The notes under the pieces were generated by a model that did no database searches, was not told the origin of the DNA, and saw only the letters and a program-made list of their open reading frames with translations. Below are positions 8,969 through 17,179 of a stretch of DNA of 64,000 bases, piece after piece. Made by a program: the position numbers and the translations under genes. Each line of letters begins with the position of its first letter. Position 1 is the first letter of the stretch. Source of the stretch: JBDFMH01 sp047238125 (GTDB lineage: Bacteria > Pseudomonadota > Alphaproteobacteria > Sphingomonadales > Sphingomonadaceae); contig NZ_JBDFMH010000001.1 of NCBI RefSeq assembly GCF_047238125.1, positions 1 to 64,000 on the forward strand, written 5' to 3'.

Positions 8969-9031
8969 TTGGGCGTCTCCTTGGCCGGCTTCCTACCGTC
9001 CGCCCGCCGCGCGCGATAGTCTTTGCGCAGG

Positions 9032-9676
9032 TTAGACGGGCGCCGCATCGCCCTTCGTCCGTCTGTTGCGCAGCCCGTAATGGTGCCAGGTGAAGACGGC
9101 CGCAGCGCCGCGATGCGGCCGCCACGCCTCCGCCAGCGCTCGGGTCTGCTTCTCGCTCGGGCGATCGAGCAGGCCAAGCAGCAGCCCGGTCTCGATCTGC
9201 ACCGCGAGATCACCCGCCGGCCAGATATCGGCGCGCCCTTCCGCGAACAGTAAATAGATTTCGGCCGACCAGCGGCCGATGCCCTTGATCTGGGTGAGAG
9301 CGGCGATCGCCTCATCGTCGTCGGCGGGCAGGTGCGCCAGATCGAGCTCACCCGAGGCGATCAGCCGCGCCAGGCTCTGGGCATAGCCGGACTTCTGGCG
9401 CGACAGGCCCGCCTCGCGCAGCAATTCGGGCGTGGCGGCATCGAGCGCGGCGACGGGTACGCCATCGCCCAGGGCTGTCTCCAGCTTGCGCCAGACGGAC
9501 GCGGCCGATGCGACCGATACCTGCTGGCCCACGATCGTGCGCAGCAGCGTGGCATGGCCGCGCGCACTCACCCGTGGATCGGGATAGCCGACCCGTTCCA
9601 GCCCGGCTGCGAAGCCCGGTTCGATCGTGGCGAGCGCATCGAGCGATCGGCGCAGTTCGGCGGCAGTGGTGACCAT
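9032..9676 (-). CDS. DNA-3-methyladenine glycosylase II (AlkA-like, HhH-GPD)
   Basis: 214 residues from ATG 9676. The frame is open to 9838 but the extension would overlap the divergent ferredoxin gene, so 9676 is preferred. TIVGQQVSVASAASVWRKL matches the first conserved helix pair. The helix-hairpin-helix is LTQIKGIGRWSAEIYL (128-142), followed by the catalytic Asp156 in PAGDLA. It lacks the long N-terminal domain of E. coli AlkA, as in many short alphaproteobacterial forms. It removes alkylated purines in base excision repair. Confidence 0.9.
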   Translation of the reverse strand: MVTTAAELRRSLDALATIEPGFAAGLERVGYPDPRVSARGHATLLRTIVGQQVSVASAASVWRKLETALGDGVPVAALDAATPELLREAGLSRQKSGYAQSLARLIASGELDLAHLPADDDEAIAALTQIKGIGRWSAEIYLLFAEGRADIWPAGDLAVQIETGLLLGLLDRPSEKQTRALAEAWRPHRGAAAVFTWHHYGLRNRRTKGDAAPV

Positions 9677-9740
9677 GCATATCCCTTGATTTCGAGCCGG
9701 CTGGCCGACATAGCCCGCTTGACCGGAGAGAGGGAGCCCC

Positions 9741-10058
9741 ATGCCGAAGCTGATCGTCACGACCCGCGAGGGTGAGGAACAGGTGCTTGAAGGCGATGCC
9801 GGCCTGTCGGTGATGGAAGTGATCCGCGACGGCGGCATCGACGAGCTGCTGGCGCTGTGCGGCGGCTGCTGTTCCTGCGCGACCTGCCATGTGAAGGTCG
9901 ACCCGGCGTTCCTGGATCTGCTGCCGGCGATGAGCGAGGACGAGAACGATCTGCTCGACAGTTCGGACCATCGCGACGAACAATCGCGGCTATCGTGCCA
10001 GATCCCGTTCAGCGATGCGCTGGATGGCCTTAAGGTAACGATCGCGCCCGAGGATTGA
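9741..10058 (+). CDS. 2Fe-2S ferredoxin, adrenodoxin type
   Basis: 105 residues. Four cluster cysteines are present in vertebrate-type spacing: Cys40, Cys46, Cys49 (CGGCCSCATC) and Cys86 (LSCQIPF). Cys43 and Cys44 are extra cysteines in the loop. The acidic stretch SEDENDLLDSSDHRDEQ matches the partner-binding helix of adrenodoxin and putidaredoxin relatives. It probably carries single electrons to a cytochrome P450 or oxygenase; no such partner is adjacent. It is divergent from the glycosylase, with a GAGAGGGAG ribosome site just upstream. Confidence 0.92.
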   Translation: MPKLIVTTREGEEQVLEGDAGLSVMEVIRDGGIDELLALCGGCCSCATCHVKVDPAFLDLLPAMSEDENDLLDSSDHRDEQSRLSCQIPFSDALDGLKVTIAPED

Positions 10059-10103
10059 TCGGGCCGCTGGGGCGGCTGCCGTTTTGCTGTTCGATCCGTT
10101 TGC

Positions 10104-10170
10104 CTTGAGCCTGTCGAGAGGCCGATCTTCCGTTTCGCGACGAGAAGGACGGTCCTTCGACAAGCCCAAC
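10104..10170. repeat. REP-like imperfect inverted repeat
   Basis: The 144-base gap between the ferredoxin and rlmB genes, which converge here, contains TTGAGCCTGTCGAGAGG (10105-10121) and, 30 bases on, CCTTCGACAAGCCCA. The second is close to the reverse complement of the first. Such TGAGC-CTGTCGAAGG palindromes are common dispersed intergenic elements in sphingomonads and other proteobacteria (general knowledge). Only one copy is evident here. Confidence 0.5.
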
Positions 10171-10202
10171 GCGGGCGGGGGATGCGTTCCTGTGCCGTCC
10201 CC

Positions 10203-10964
10203 TCAGTCTGCCGGGCTGTGCGTCGCCACCGCGTAGAGCGCGATCGCAGCGGCGTTCGAGATGTTCAGGCTTTCCACGCGCGGGCTGATCGGGAGTTTCG
10301 CCAACTCGTCGCAATGCGCCTCGGTGTTGGCGCGCATGCCTTCGCCCTCGGCACCCAGCACCAGCGCCACGCGCGGCGGGCCCAGCGCCTCGCCCAGCGT
10401 GCGCGTGGCATGGCCGGTCAGCCCGATCCGCCAGAAGCCGGCTTCCGCGATCTCGCCCAACGACCGGGCCAGGTTGACGACGCGCACCCAAGGCATCGCT
10501 TCGAGCGCACCCGAGGCGGAACGCGCCAGCGCACCGGATTCGGGCGGGGAATGGCGATCCTGCGTAATGATCCCCAGCGCGTCGAACGCCACCGCGGACC
10601 TGAGCACGGCACCGACATTGTGCGGATCGGTCACCTGATCCAGCACGATCAGCGGACGGCGATCGGATTCGCCCTGGCCGCGTTCGAGCAGATCGCCGAG
10701 CCAGATATCCTCGAGCGGATCGACCTCGATCACCAGCCCCTGATGCGGGGCATCGGCCGGCACCATGCGGCCGAGATCGGCGACATCGGCATAAGTAACG
10801 GGTACGTTCGGATCGAGCGCCAGCCCGGCCAGCGCCTCGCGCGTACCCCACATCCGGCGCACTGTGCGTTCCGGATTGGCGAGCGCCGCGATCACGGCGT
10901 GGCGGCCCCAGAAACGCGGCCGGTTGGATGGCGCCACCGATGGGCGATGTCCGCGGCGTGCCAT
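10203..10964 (-). CDS. rlmB: TrmH-family 23S rRNA 2'-O-methyltransferase (RlmB-like)
   Basis: 253 residues from ATG 10964, which shares one base with the TGA of the upstream M28 peptidase. The SpoU/TrmH knot motifs are visible: LDQVTDPHNVGAVLRSA (motif 1), VLGAEGEGM (motif 2) and LPISPRVESLNISNAAAIALY (motif 3). An N-terminal substrate-binding domain starts at FWGRHAVIAAL. RlmB methylates G2251 of 23S rRNA. Assignment to RlmB rather than another TrmH relative rests on the N-terminal domain and length. Confidence 0.85.
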   Translation of the reverse strand: MARRGHRPSVAPSNRPRFWGRHAVIAALANPERTVRRMWGTREALAGLALDPNVPVTYADVADLGRMVPADAPHQGLVIEVDPLEDIWLGDLLERGQGESDRRPLIVLDQVTDPHNVGAVLRSAVAFDALGIITQDRHSPPESGALARSASGALEAMPWVRVVNLARSLGEIAEAGFWRIGLTGHATRTLGEALGPPRVALVLGAEGEGMRANTEAHCDELAKLPISPRVESLNISNAAAIALYAVATHSPAD

Positions 10965-12580
10965 CAGTCGTCGCTGTCGTCGGGATAGGCGAACGGATCG
11001 GTCGGCGCAGGCTTGCTGGGCAGCGGGGGACGCGGCAGCGGATCGGGGGCGTTGGCCGCCTTCCAAAGCATCGTCGCCATGATCACCGATGCCTGGCGCA
11101 GATCGTCGCCACGCAGATGATCATAGCTGTCGGCGTTGGAATGATGGGTGGTGCTCTCGTAATCCAGCGGATCCTGGATGAACTGGAAGCCCGGCAGGCC
11201 GACATGCTGCATGTAGACATGGTCGGTGCCGCCGGTCTTCTGGATCGCAACCGTGTCTGCCCCCATGCTGGCGAACGGCGCCAGCCATTCGCGGAAGATC
11301 GGCATCGCGGCAGGATTGTTTTCGGCATGGATACCGCGGATCCGGCCTGATCCGTTGTCCAGATTGAAATAGGCGGCGAGATCGCGATAACCTGGTTTTG
11401 GCGTGAGCGGCCATGCGTTGCTCAACCGGGCGTTGCGCTCGCGCGCCGACATCGTCTCCGCACCCGGGATTGCCGGGAAGCTCACGAAATTGTCCTCCAC
11501 ATAGGCCAGGCTGCCGAGAATGCCCTGTTCCTCGCCCGACCAGAGCGCGAAACGGATCGTGCGACGCGGGCGGACGCCCAGCGACTTCAGGATCCGCGCG
11601 GCCTCCATCACCACCGCGCTACCGGCGGCATTGTCCGTCGCGCCGTCGCCGGCCACCCAGCTGTCGAGATGGGCACCGGCCATCACATAGCCGGCCTTCG
11701 CGTCGCTGCCCGGCAGATCGGCGAGGATGTTGTAGGCGTTCGGATCCTCATCGTGGAAGCGCACATCGCTTACGATCTCGATCGTCGGGGCGGCGCCGGC
11801 CTTGGCCAGCCGCGCCAGCAGCCGGTAATCCTCGGCCGCCAACTCGATGCCGGGCAGGGCGGGGGTCTCGCCGATGGCGAAGCCGCTGCCCTCGCCATGC
11901 ACCAGGCCACCGTTGCGGCGAGACTTGCGCACCCAGGCGCGCGCGCCTTCAGCCTTCAGGAATGCGTCGAGCTGGGCTGGGAAGCGGATCCGGCGCAGGG
12001 TGCGTTCCAGCGTCTCGGGCTGGTAGACGGGCTGCTCGAACTCGTCGAGCTTGCCCAGTTCCTCCCCGCTCAGTCGCTGGAACGGCACGTCCTTCGCATC
12101 GGCAGCGGCATCGGGCAGCGTGATCATCACGATCTTGCCGGCCAGCTTGCCGCGCCACTTGGCGAAGTCGCGCTCGCGCCGCAGCGGCGCCACAATAACC
12201 TCGCCGGCCAGCGCGCCATCGGTCGCCGGGGTCCAGGCGATCGGGATCGCAGTCAGCGTGGAAGGCCGCGGCGTCACCATGCGCACGCTGGATCGTTCGA
12301 TGGACCAGCCGCGCCCGAACCGGAAGCCCTGCTTGCGGACGTTGCTGAGCCCCATTTCGGTGAAGCGTGACTGGGTCCAGCGTTCGGCTTCGCGCATCTG
12401 CGGCGAGTTTGTCATCCGGCCACCGATATTGTCGGTCAGGTGCGCTGCGGTCTGCATCACCTGGCTGCGGTTGAGCCCTTCATCGAGGATGCGCGCGGGC
12501 ACCGGATCGGCAACGGGCGCGGCGATCGCGGCGGGGGCGAGCAGCATGAGCGGCAGGGCGAGGCGAGAGACGAACGGCAT
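10964..12580 (-). CDS. secreted M28-family zinc aminopeptidase
   Basis: 538 residues with a signal peptide (LALPLMLLAPAAIAAPVADP). The co-catalytic zinc site of M28 is seen in GAHLDSWVAGDGATDNAAG (His and bridging Asp), SGEEQGILGS (catalytic Glu and Glu ligand) and a C-terminal His in STTHHSNADSYD. A PA-like insert lies at about 130-280. It probably removes N-terminal residues from peptides in the periplasm. The last base of its stop overlaps the rlmB start, implying translational coupling, though a functional link is not apparent. Confidence 0.88.
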   Translation of the reverse strand: MPFVSRLALPLMLLAPAAIAAPVADPVPARILDEGLNRSQVMQTAAHLTDNIGGRMTNSPQMREAERWTQSRFTEMGLSNVRKQGFRFGRGWSIERSSVRMVTPRPSTLTAIPIAWTPATDGALAGEVIVAPLRRERDFAKWRGKLAGKIVMITLPDAAADAKDVPFQRLSGEELGKLDEFEQPVYQPETLERTLRRIRFPAQLDAFLKAEGARAWVRKSRRNGGLVHGEGSGFAIGETPALPGIELAAEDYRLLARLAKAGAAPTIEIVSDVRFHDEDPNAYNILADLPGSDAKAGYVMAGAHLDSWVAGDGATDNAAGSAVVMEAARILKSLGVRPRRTIRFALWSGEEQGILGSLAYVEDNFVSFPAIPGAETMSARERNARLSNAWPLTPKPGYRDLAAYFNLDNGSGRIRGIHAENNPAAMPIFREWLAPFASMGADTVAIQKTGGTDHVYMQHVGLPGFQFIQDPLDYESTTHHSNADSYDHLRGDDLRQASVIMATMLWKAANAPDPLPRPPLPSKPAPTDPFAYPDDSDD

Positions 12581-12695
12581 GGCAACTCCGATTGGCAGGC
12601 GATCGACTTAGCCGTGCGCGCGATGCGGGGGAAGCGTTGACAGGCTCTGCGCCATTCGTCATTGAGCGCGCCTTCGCGTCGGCGGGTCCGGGTCC

Positions 12696-12781
12696 GGACA
12701 GGTGGCCGAGTGGTTAAAGGCAGCAGACTGTAAATCTGCCCGTGAAAGCGTACGCTGGTTCGAATCCAGCCCTGTCCACCA
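12696..12781 (+). tRNA. tRNA-Tyr (anticodon GTA)
   Basis: An 86-base tRNA with acceptor arms GGACAGG (12696-12702) and CCTGTCC (12771-12777), an encoded CCA at 12779-12781, the D-loop GGCCGAGTGGTTAAAGG and the T-arm GGTTCGAATCC. The anticodon loop is CTGTAAA with GTA at 12730-12732. The long variable arm is typical of tyrosine tRNAs. Confidence 0.97.
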
Positions 12782-12894
12782 CCCCCGCCGGCGCGATGCT
12801 CCAGCCTTCCTGGCCGAGCCGGGTATCCACCCTATCTGCGGACGATGTTGTGGCACCGCCCCTGCACTTTCGTGACCGACCGGCCGCGCAAATG

Positions 12895-12926
12895 GAAAAG
12901 GCCTGCCGCGTCGCCGCGACAGGCCT
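12895..12926 (-). terminator. rho-independent terminator of the PEP-CTERM gene
   Basis: Arms at 12899-12910 and 12915-12926 pair over 12 positions with one C-A mismatch around a 4-base loop. Read on the minus strand, the stem AGGCCTGTCGCG/CGCGGCAGGCCT is followed by TTTT. It lies 24 bases after the stop of the minus-strand PEP-CTERM gene. Confidence 0.75.
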
Positions 12927-12950
12927 CTTCGATCGTCGAGCCCGTCGCGA

Positions 12951-13862
12951 TCAGGCGGCGGCGAGATCCCGGATGCTGCGGCGGCGCAGGGTGCCACCAA
13001 CCAGGCCGAAGCCGCCGATCATCAGTGCCCAGGCAGCGGGTTCGGGCACCGCGGCAGCAGCAACCTCGAAATTGGCCGAGATCTCCGGGCCGCCTGCGAA
13101 CTGCAGCGACACATTGTCGATCGCGCCGGTGAAGCTCTGGCCGTCACCCCAGCCGCTGCCCACGCCCAGGCTCAGGCCATAGACGGTAAGGTTGGCACCG
13201 GCATTGTCGTCGATCCAGGCCTGCAGGGTCTTCTGACCGCCATTGGCGTTGGCGAAGTTGGGGCCGAGCGCTGTGCTGGTCGCCCAGAAGATGCCGCTGT
13301 CGAGCGACGCGGTCAGCGTGGTCCAGCTATCGGTCGGCGCGGCCTGCTGCGTCTGATAGACATTCTCGAACACCAGCGATCCGGCGAAGGCCCCGTCCTT
13401 GGCAATATCGAGCCGCAATACGCCCGCGAAGTTCGGGTTAGTGGTCGAGCTGGCATCGCGGAAGAAATCGTAGGAAACCGAAGTCAGCGAGGCGAGCGAC
13501 GCACCGGTCGTCAGGCCGGCGAAGTAATATTGAAGGTCAGCCTTGCTACCGTCGTTCACGGTCGAGAAATAGGCCGATCCATTGCCGCTGCGTGCATAAT
13601 CGGTGGTGATGCCGACCGTGCCTTCGCTGCCGACATTGGCCTGGATCCAGCTGTTCGCCGTGATCGGGGCGGACACGCGATTGGCGCCGCCGGGCGAGCC
13701 GGCGACGGTGGTGCGGGTGCCAGTGGCATCGGTCGTGGTGGTGGCGACGCCATCGCCGCGGGTGTCGTTCAGATCGGGCAGGCTGGTGTTGTAGACGGTC
13801 GTAGCTTGCGCAGGCGCAACGAAGAACAGGCCGGCCGAAGCCAGCAACATGAGTTTATTCAC
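12951..13862 (-). CDS. secreted PEPxxWA-CTERM sorting-domain protein
   Basis: 303 residues from GTG 13862, chosen because AGGGAGGA sits 7 bases upstream and the signal peptide VNKLMLLASAGLFFVAPAQA follows directly. The mature part is Ser/Thr/Gly/Asn-rich and resembles a beta-sandwich or lectin-like domain (TSVSYDFFRDASS, GAIDNVSLQFAGG). The C-terminus VPEPAAWALMIGGFGLVGG plus RRRS is the exosortase sorting signal of the sphingomonad PEPxxWA class. It is presumably cleaved and anchored or released at the cell surface. Ligand unknown. Confidence 0.85.
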   Translation of the reverse strand: MNKLMLLASAGLFFVAPAQATTVYNTSLPDLNDTRGDGVATTTTDATGTRTTVAGSPGGANRVSAPITANSWIQANVGSEGTVGITTDYARSGNGSAYFSTVNDGSKADLQYYFAGLTTGASLASLTSVSYDFFRDASSTTNPNFAGVLRLDIAKDGAFAGSLVFENVYQTQQAAPTDSWTTLTASLDSGIFWATSTALGPNFANANGGQKTLQAWIDDNAGANLTVYGLSLGVGSGWGDGQSFTGAIDNVSLQFAGGPEISANFEVAAAAVPEPAAWALMIGGFGLVGGTLRRRSIRDLAAA

Positions 13863-13953
13863 GAGACATCCTCCCTGTTGAGAGGCGCCCGCTACCAGTT
13901 GGTAAACAACAGGTAAAGACAAGCGATGTGGTTAATATGGTAACAAATCTTGT

Positions 13954-13977
13954 CCGAAACAGATCGATCCGTTTCGG
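13954..13977. promoter_or_regulatory. 24-bp near-perfect palindrome between lexA and the PEP-CTERM gene
   Basis: CCGAAAC (13954-13960) and GTTTCGG (13971-13977) flank GATCGATC (13962-13969). Only one symmetric pair in the 24 bases fails to match. It lies 44 bases past the lexA stop and 92 bases before the PEP-CTERM start. It may be an operator or a terminator stem; no T-run follows in either direction. Confidence 0.5.
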
Positions 13978-14021
13978 CACATGATCTTAATCGTCACGCA
14001 GACGAAACGGACTTCCGGTAA

Positions 14022-14681
14022 TCAGTAACGGCGCAGCAGACCTGCGAGCCGACCCTGCACACGCACCTGATCGGGCGCATAACGCTGCGGATCGTAGAGC
14101 CGGTTCGCGGGATCGAGGCGGACCATGCTGCCTTCGCGGCGGAAATATTTGAGCGTCGCCTCATTGTCGTCGATCAATGCGACGACGATCTCGCCCTCGC
14201 GCGCGGCGTCGGTGCGGCGGACGAGCGCATAGTCACCATCGAGAATGCCCGCATCGACCATCGAATCGCCGGATACTTCCAGCGCATAATGTTCGCCGGG
14301 CCCAAGCAGCGCGGCCGGCACCGACAGCATCGACTGTCCTTCCAACGCCTCGATCGGCACACCGGCCGCGATCCGGCCGTGCAGCGGAATTTCCAGAACG
14401 TCGTTGGCCGGCTGTAATACCGGGGTGGGCGCACGCACGGCCGCCTTGGCGGGTGCCGGCTTCGCCAGATCGGGCATGCGCAGGATTTCCAAAGCGCGAG
14501 CGCGGTTGGGCAGGCGACGGATGAAGCTGCGTTCCTCGAGCGCGCTGATCAGGCGGTGGACGCCGGACTTCGACTTGAGTTCGAGCGCCTCCTTCATCTC
14601 CTCGAACGAAGGCGACACGCCCGTCTGCCCAAGGCGATCATGGATGAAGCACAGCAGTTCATGTTGCTTCTTGGTCAGCAT
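14022..14681 (-). CDS. lexA: SOS response repressor/protease LexA
   Basis: 219 residues. The N-terminal winged helix starts MLTKKQHELLCFIHDRL with recognition region SPSFEEMKEALELKSKSGVHRLI. The self-cleavage site is Ala106-Gly107 in GRIAAGVPIEA. The catalytic dyad is Ser140 (VSGDSMVDAG) and Lys178 (EATLKYF). It represses DNA-damage genes until RecA filament triggers cleavage. It lies last in the trp-moa-moe run but has its own upstream GTTC array, so it is probably autoregulated apart from moeA, whose stop is only 55 bases before it. Confidence 0.97.
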   Translation of the reverse strand: MLTKKQHELLCFIHDRLGQTGVSPSFEEMKEALELKSKSGVHRLISALEERSFIRRLPNRARALEILRMPDLAKPAPAKAAVRAPTPVLQPANDVLEIPLHGRIAAGVPIEALEGQSMLSVPAALLGPGEHYALEVSGDSMVDAGILDGDYALVRRTDAAREGEIVVALIDDNEATLKYFRREGSMVRLDPANRLYDPQRYAPDQVRVQGRLAGLLRRY

Positions 14682-14697
14682 CGCACGGCTCCCCTGG

Positions 14698-14732
14698 GAA
14701 CGAACGGGGAACGTGTAGGAACGGATCGGAAC
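14698..14732 (-). promoter_or_regulatory. LexA (SOS) box array upstream of lexA
   Basis: On the minus strand GTTCCCCGTTCGTTC (14712-14698) fits the alphaproteobacterial SOS box GTTC-N7-GTTC. It ends 16 bases before the lexA start. Two more GTTC half-sites at 14719-14722 and 14729-14732 follow at exact 10-base steps, and another lies inside the spacer (14702-14705). This is consistent with autorepression, perhaps by two LexA dimers. Confidence 0.75.
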
Positions 14733-14736
14733 GCTG

Positions 14737-15924
14737 TCAAGCGATGATGAGGGTTTCCGCCGAGTCGCCCGGCAGTGCGGGTGCCGCGAACGGCGGGCGC
14801 ACGATCAGCAGATCGGCTGCGGCCAGCGCGATGACGCCGGCGCTGCCCTGATCGCCGACGGGTACGGCCCGGCCATCGACGATCCGCGCGCGCAGATATT
14901 CGGCGCGGCCGCCGGTGGCGGGTAGTGCGCGGGCCAGCGGCAGCGTGCGCCACCCTGGCAGTAGCGCCGCATCGTCGATCAGCGCTGCGACCAGCGGCAG
15001 GAGGAACAATGTGGCCGTCACGAACGCAGACACCGGATTGCCCGGCAGCCCCAGCAGCACGGCATCGCCCAGCCGCCCGGCCATCAGCGGCTTGCCGGGC
15101 TTGATCGCGACCCGCCAGAAATCGAGCGCGGCGCCCGTATCCGCCAGCGCGGGCCGCACCAGATCATGATCGCCGACCGATGCGCCGCCGATCGTGACGA
15201 GGATATCGGCTGACCGCGCGGCAGCTTCGAACGTCCGGCGCAGCGCCGTGCGGTCGTCCGCGACGATCCCCAGATCGTCGATATCGACGGGCCAGGCCGC
15301 CAGCATCGCCGCCAGCATCGCCGCGTTGGACGACGGCAGCTGGCCGGGGCCGACCGGAGCACCGGGGGGGACCAGCTCGTCACCCGTCGAGACGATCGCG
15401 ATCCGGGGGCGGCGGCGCACGGGCAGGCTGCCATGGCCCGCGACCGCCGCCAGCGCGATCCGCGCCGCCGTCAGGCGATCGCCGGCGGCAAGCAGTGGCG
15501 CGCCGGCAGTAAATTCGGATCCGGCCCGGCGGACATGCGCCCCCGGGCCCGGCGGACCTTCGCCCACCATCCGCACGGTGGCGCCGTCACGGCTGGCATC
15601 TTCCTGCACCAGCACGCAATCGGCGCCCGCCGGCAGCGGCGCACCGGTGAAGATACGCATCGCTTCCCCGGCGGCAATCACTTGCCCGGGGGGGGATCCG
15701 GCGGCGCTTTCGCCGATCACCCGCCACGGACCGGGGGCTTCGGCGAAGCGGATCGCATAGCCGTCCATCGCCGACAGATCGGCAGCGGGCTGGGTGCGCA
15801 GGGCGGAGCGATCCTCGGCCAGCAGGCGGCCGGCGGCATCGGCCAATGGCATCTCGACGATCGGCAGCGGCAGGGCCAGCGCGCGCAGCCGATCGAGCGC
15901 ATCGGCGATCGGCAGCAGGCTCAT
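14737..15924 (-). CDS. moeA: molybdopterin molybdotransferase MoeA
   Basis: 395 residues with the normal MoeA domain order. The N-terminal region has DAAGRLLAEDRSALRTQPAADLSAMDGYA, followed by an insert and FTGAPLPAGADCVL. The MoCF domain has VSTGDELV, GQLPSSNAAML, TIGGASVGDHDLV and KPGKPLMAG. A C-terminal barrel follows LGLPGNPVSAFVTA. It inserts molybdate into adenylylated molybdopterin. Its start overlaps the moaC stop by 4 bases, so both belong to the trp-led transcript. Confidence 0.95.
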   Translation of the reverse strand: MSLLPIADALDRLRALALPLPIVEMPLADAAGRLLAEDRSALRTQPAADLSAMDGYAIRFAEAPGPWRVIGESAAGSPPGQVIAAGEAMRIFTGAPLPAGADCVLVQEDASRDGATVRMVGEGPPGPGAHVRRAGSEFTAGAPLLAAGDRLTAARIALAAVAGHGSLPVRRRPRIAIVSTGDELVPPGAPVGPGQLPSSNAAMLAAMLAAWPVDIDDLGIVADDRTALRRTFEAAARSADILVTIGGASVGDHDLVRPALADTGAALDFWRVAIKPGKPLMAGRLGDAVLLGLPGNPVSAFVTATLFLLPLVAALIDDAALLPGWRTLPLARALPATGGRAEYLRARIVDGRAVPVGDQGSAGVIALAAADLLIVRPPFAAPALPGDSAETLIIA

Positions 15925-16391
15925 GCCGCGCGCCAGTCGCCCGATCGCCCCCCGGACTTCGCGAGCAGCCGGATACCCTCGATCGCCATGCCGCGGTCGA
16001 GCGCCTTCGCCATGTCATAGACCGTCAGCAGCGCGACCGAGACCGCGGTCAGCGCCTCCATCTCGACCCCGGTCGGCCCGGAAATGCGGACGGTGGCGGT
16101 GGCAGTAATGCCGTCTTCCTCGACAACAAGATCGAGCGTGACGCCCTCGATCGCCAGCGGGTGGCAGAGCGGGATCAGGTCGGACGTCTTCTTGGCGGCC
16201 ATGATGCCGGCGATCCGCGCCACCGCCAGCACATCGCCTTTCTTGACCGCACCGTCCCGAATGGCGGCCACGGCTTCGGCGGTCATCCGGATCCGCCCGG
16301 TGGCGGTCGCCTCACGCACGGTCGTCGCCTTGGCGGAGACGTCGACCATCCGCGCCGCGCCGTCCGCATCGAGATGGGTGAGACCGCTCAT
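15921..16391 (-). CDS. moaC: cyclic pyranopterin monophosphate synthase MoaC
   Basis: 156 residues, the standard length. Key motifs are MVDVSAKATTVREA, KGDVLAVARIAGIMAAKKTSDLIPLCHPL and GPTGVEMEALTAVSVALLTVYDMAKALDRGM with the conserved active-site Lys, His and Asp residues. It converts the cyclised GTP intermediate made by MoaA into cPMP, the first molybdenum-cofactor precursor. It overlaps trpC and moeA by 4 bases on each side. MoaA, MoaD and MoaE are not in the window. Confidence 0.96.
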   Translation of the reverse strand: MSGLTHLDADGAARMVDVSAKATTVREATATGRIRMTAEAVAAIRDGAVKKGDVLAVARIAGIMAAKKTSDLIPLCHPLAIEGVTLDLVVEEDGITATATVRISGPTGVEMEALTAVSVALLTVYDMAKALDRGMAIEGIRLLAKSGGRSGDWRAA

Positions 16392-17179
16392 TGCCCGAGC
16401 AGCGCGCGGGTCGCGGCCTCGAGATCGGGCTGCCGCATCAGCGATTCACCGACGAGGAAGCAGGCGATGCCGTGATCGCGCAGCCGCAGCAGATCGACGT
16501 GGCCGGCAATGCCGCTTTCGGCGACGAGCAGCGCATCGGCCGGCACCCGCCGCGCCAGCCGTTCGGTCACTGCCAGATCGACCGTGAAATCCTTGAGGTT
16601 GCGGTTGTTGACGCCGATCAGGCGGGAGTTGAGCGCAAGCGCGCGATCGAGCTCGGCCTCGTCATGCACCTCGACCAGCACGTCCATGCCCAGCCGGATC
16701 GCTTCCGCTTCGATCTCGTGCATCGCGACATCATCGAGCGCGGCGACGATGATCAGGATCGCGTCCGCGCCCAGCGCGCGCGACTCCGCGACCTGCCAGG
16801 GATCGACCATGAAATCCTTGCGCAGACAGGGCAGCGGTACCGCAGCACGCGCGGCGGCAAGATACGCATCCGCCCCCTGGAAATAGGGAGTGTCGGTGAG
16901 GATCGACAGGCAGGCGGCGCCGGCGGCGTGATAGGCGCGGGCATGCGCGGGCGGATCGAAATCCTCGCGGATCAGCCCTTTCGAGGGCGAGGCCTTCTTG
17001 ATCTCGGCGATCAGCCCGGATCCGCCTGCCGCAACCTTCGCTTCGAGCGCGGCGCGAAAGCCACGCGGATCGGTCTGCCGCGACAGCGCATCGGCAATCG
17101 CGGCGGCGTGCACATGGCGGCGGCGGATCTTCACATGATCGCGCTTGGCGTCGCAGATCTCGGTCAGGCGATCGGACAT
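16388..17179 (-). CDS. trpC: indole-3-glycerol phosphate synthase
   Basis: 263 residues from ATG 17179, whose first base is shared with the trpD TGA; an upstream ATG would extend into trpD. A TIM barrel with GLIAEIKKASPSKG (catalytic Lys), SILTDTPYFQG, LRKDFMVDPWQV, LVEVHDEAELDRAL, IGVNNRNLKDFTVDL and LVAESGI is present, all family signatures. It closes the indole ring in tryptophan synthesis. It is monofunctional; no TrpF domain is fused. Confidence 0.96.
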   Translation of the reverse strand: MSDRLTEICDAKRDHVKIRRRHVHAAAIADALSRQTDPRGFRAALEAKVAAGGSGLIAEIKKASPSKGLIREDFDPPAHARAYHAAGAACLSILTDTPYFQGADAYLAAARAAVPLPCLRKDFMVDPWQVAESRALGADAILIIVAALDDVAMHEIEAEAIRLGMDVLVEVHDEAELDRALALNSRLIGVNNRNLKDFTVDLAVTERLARRVPADALLVAESGIAGHVDLLRLRDHGIACFLVGESLMRQPDLEAATRALLGQ

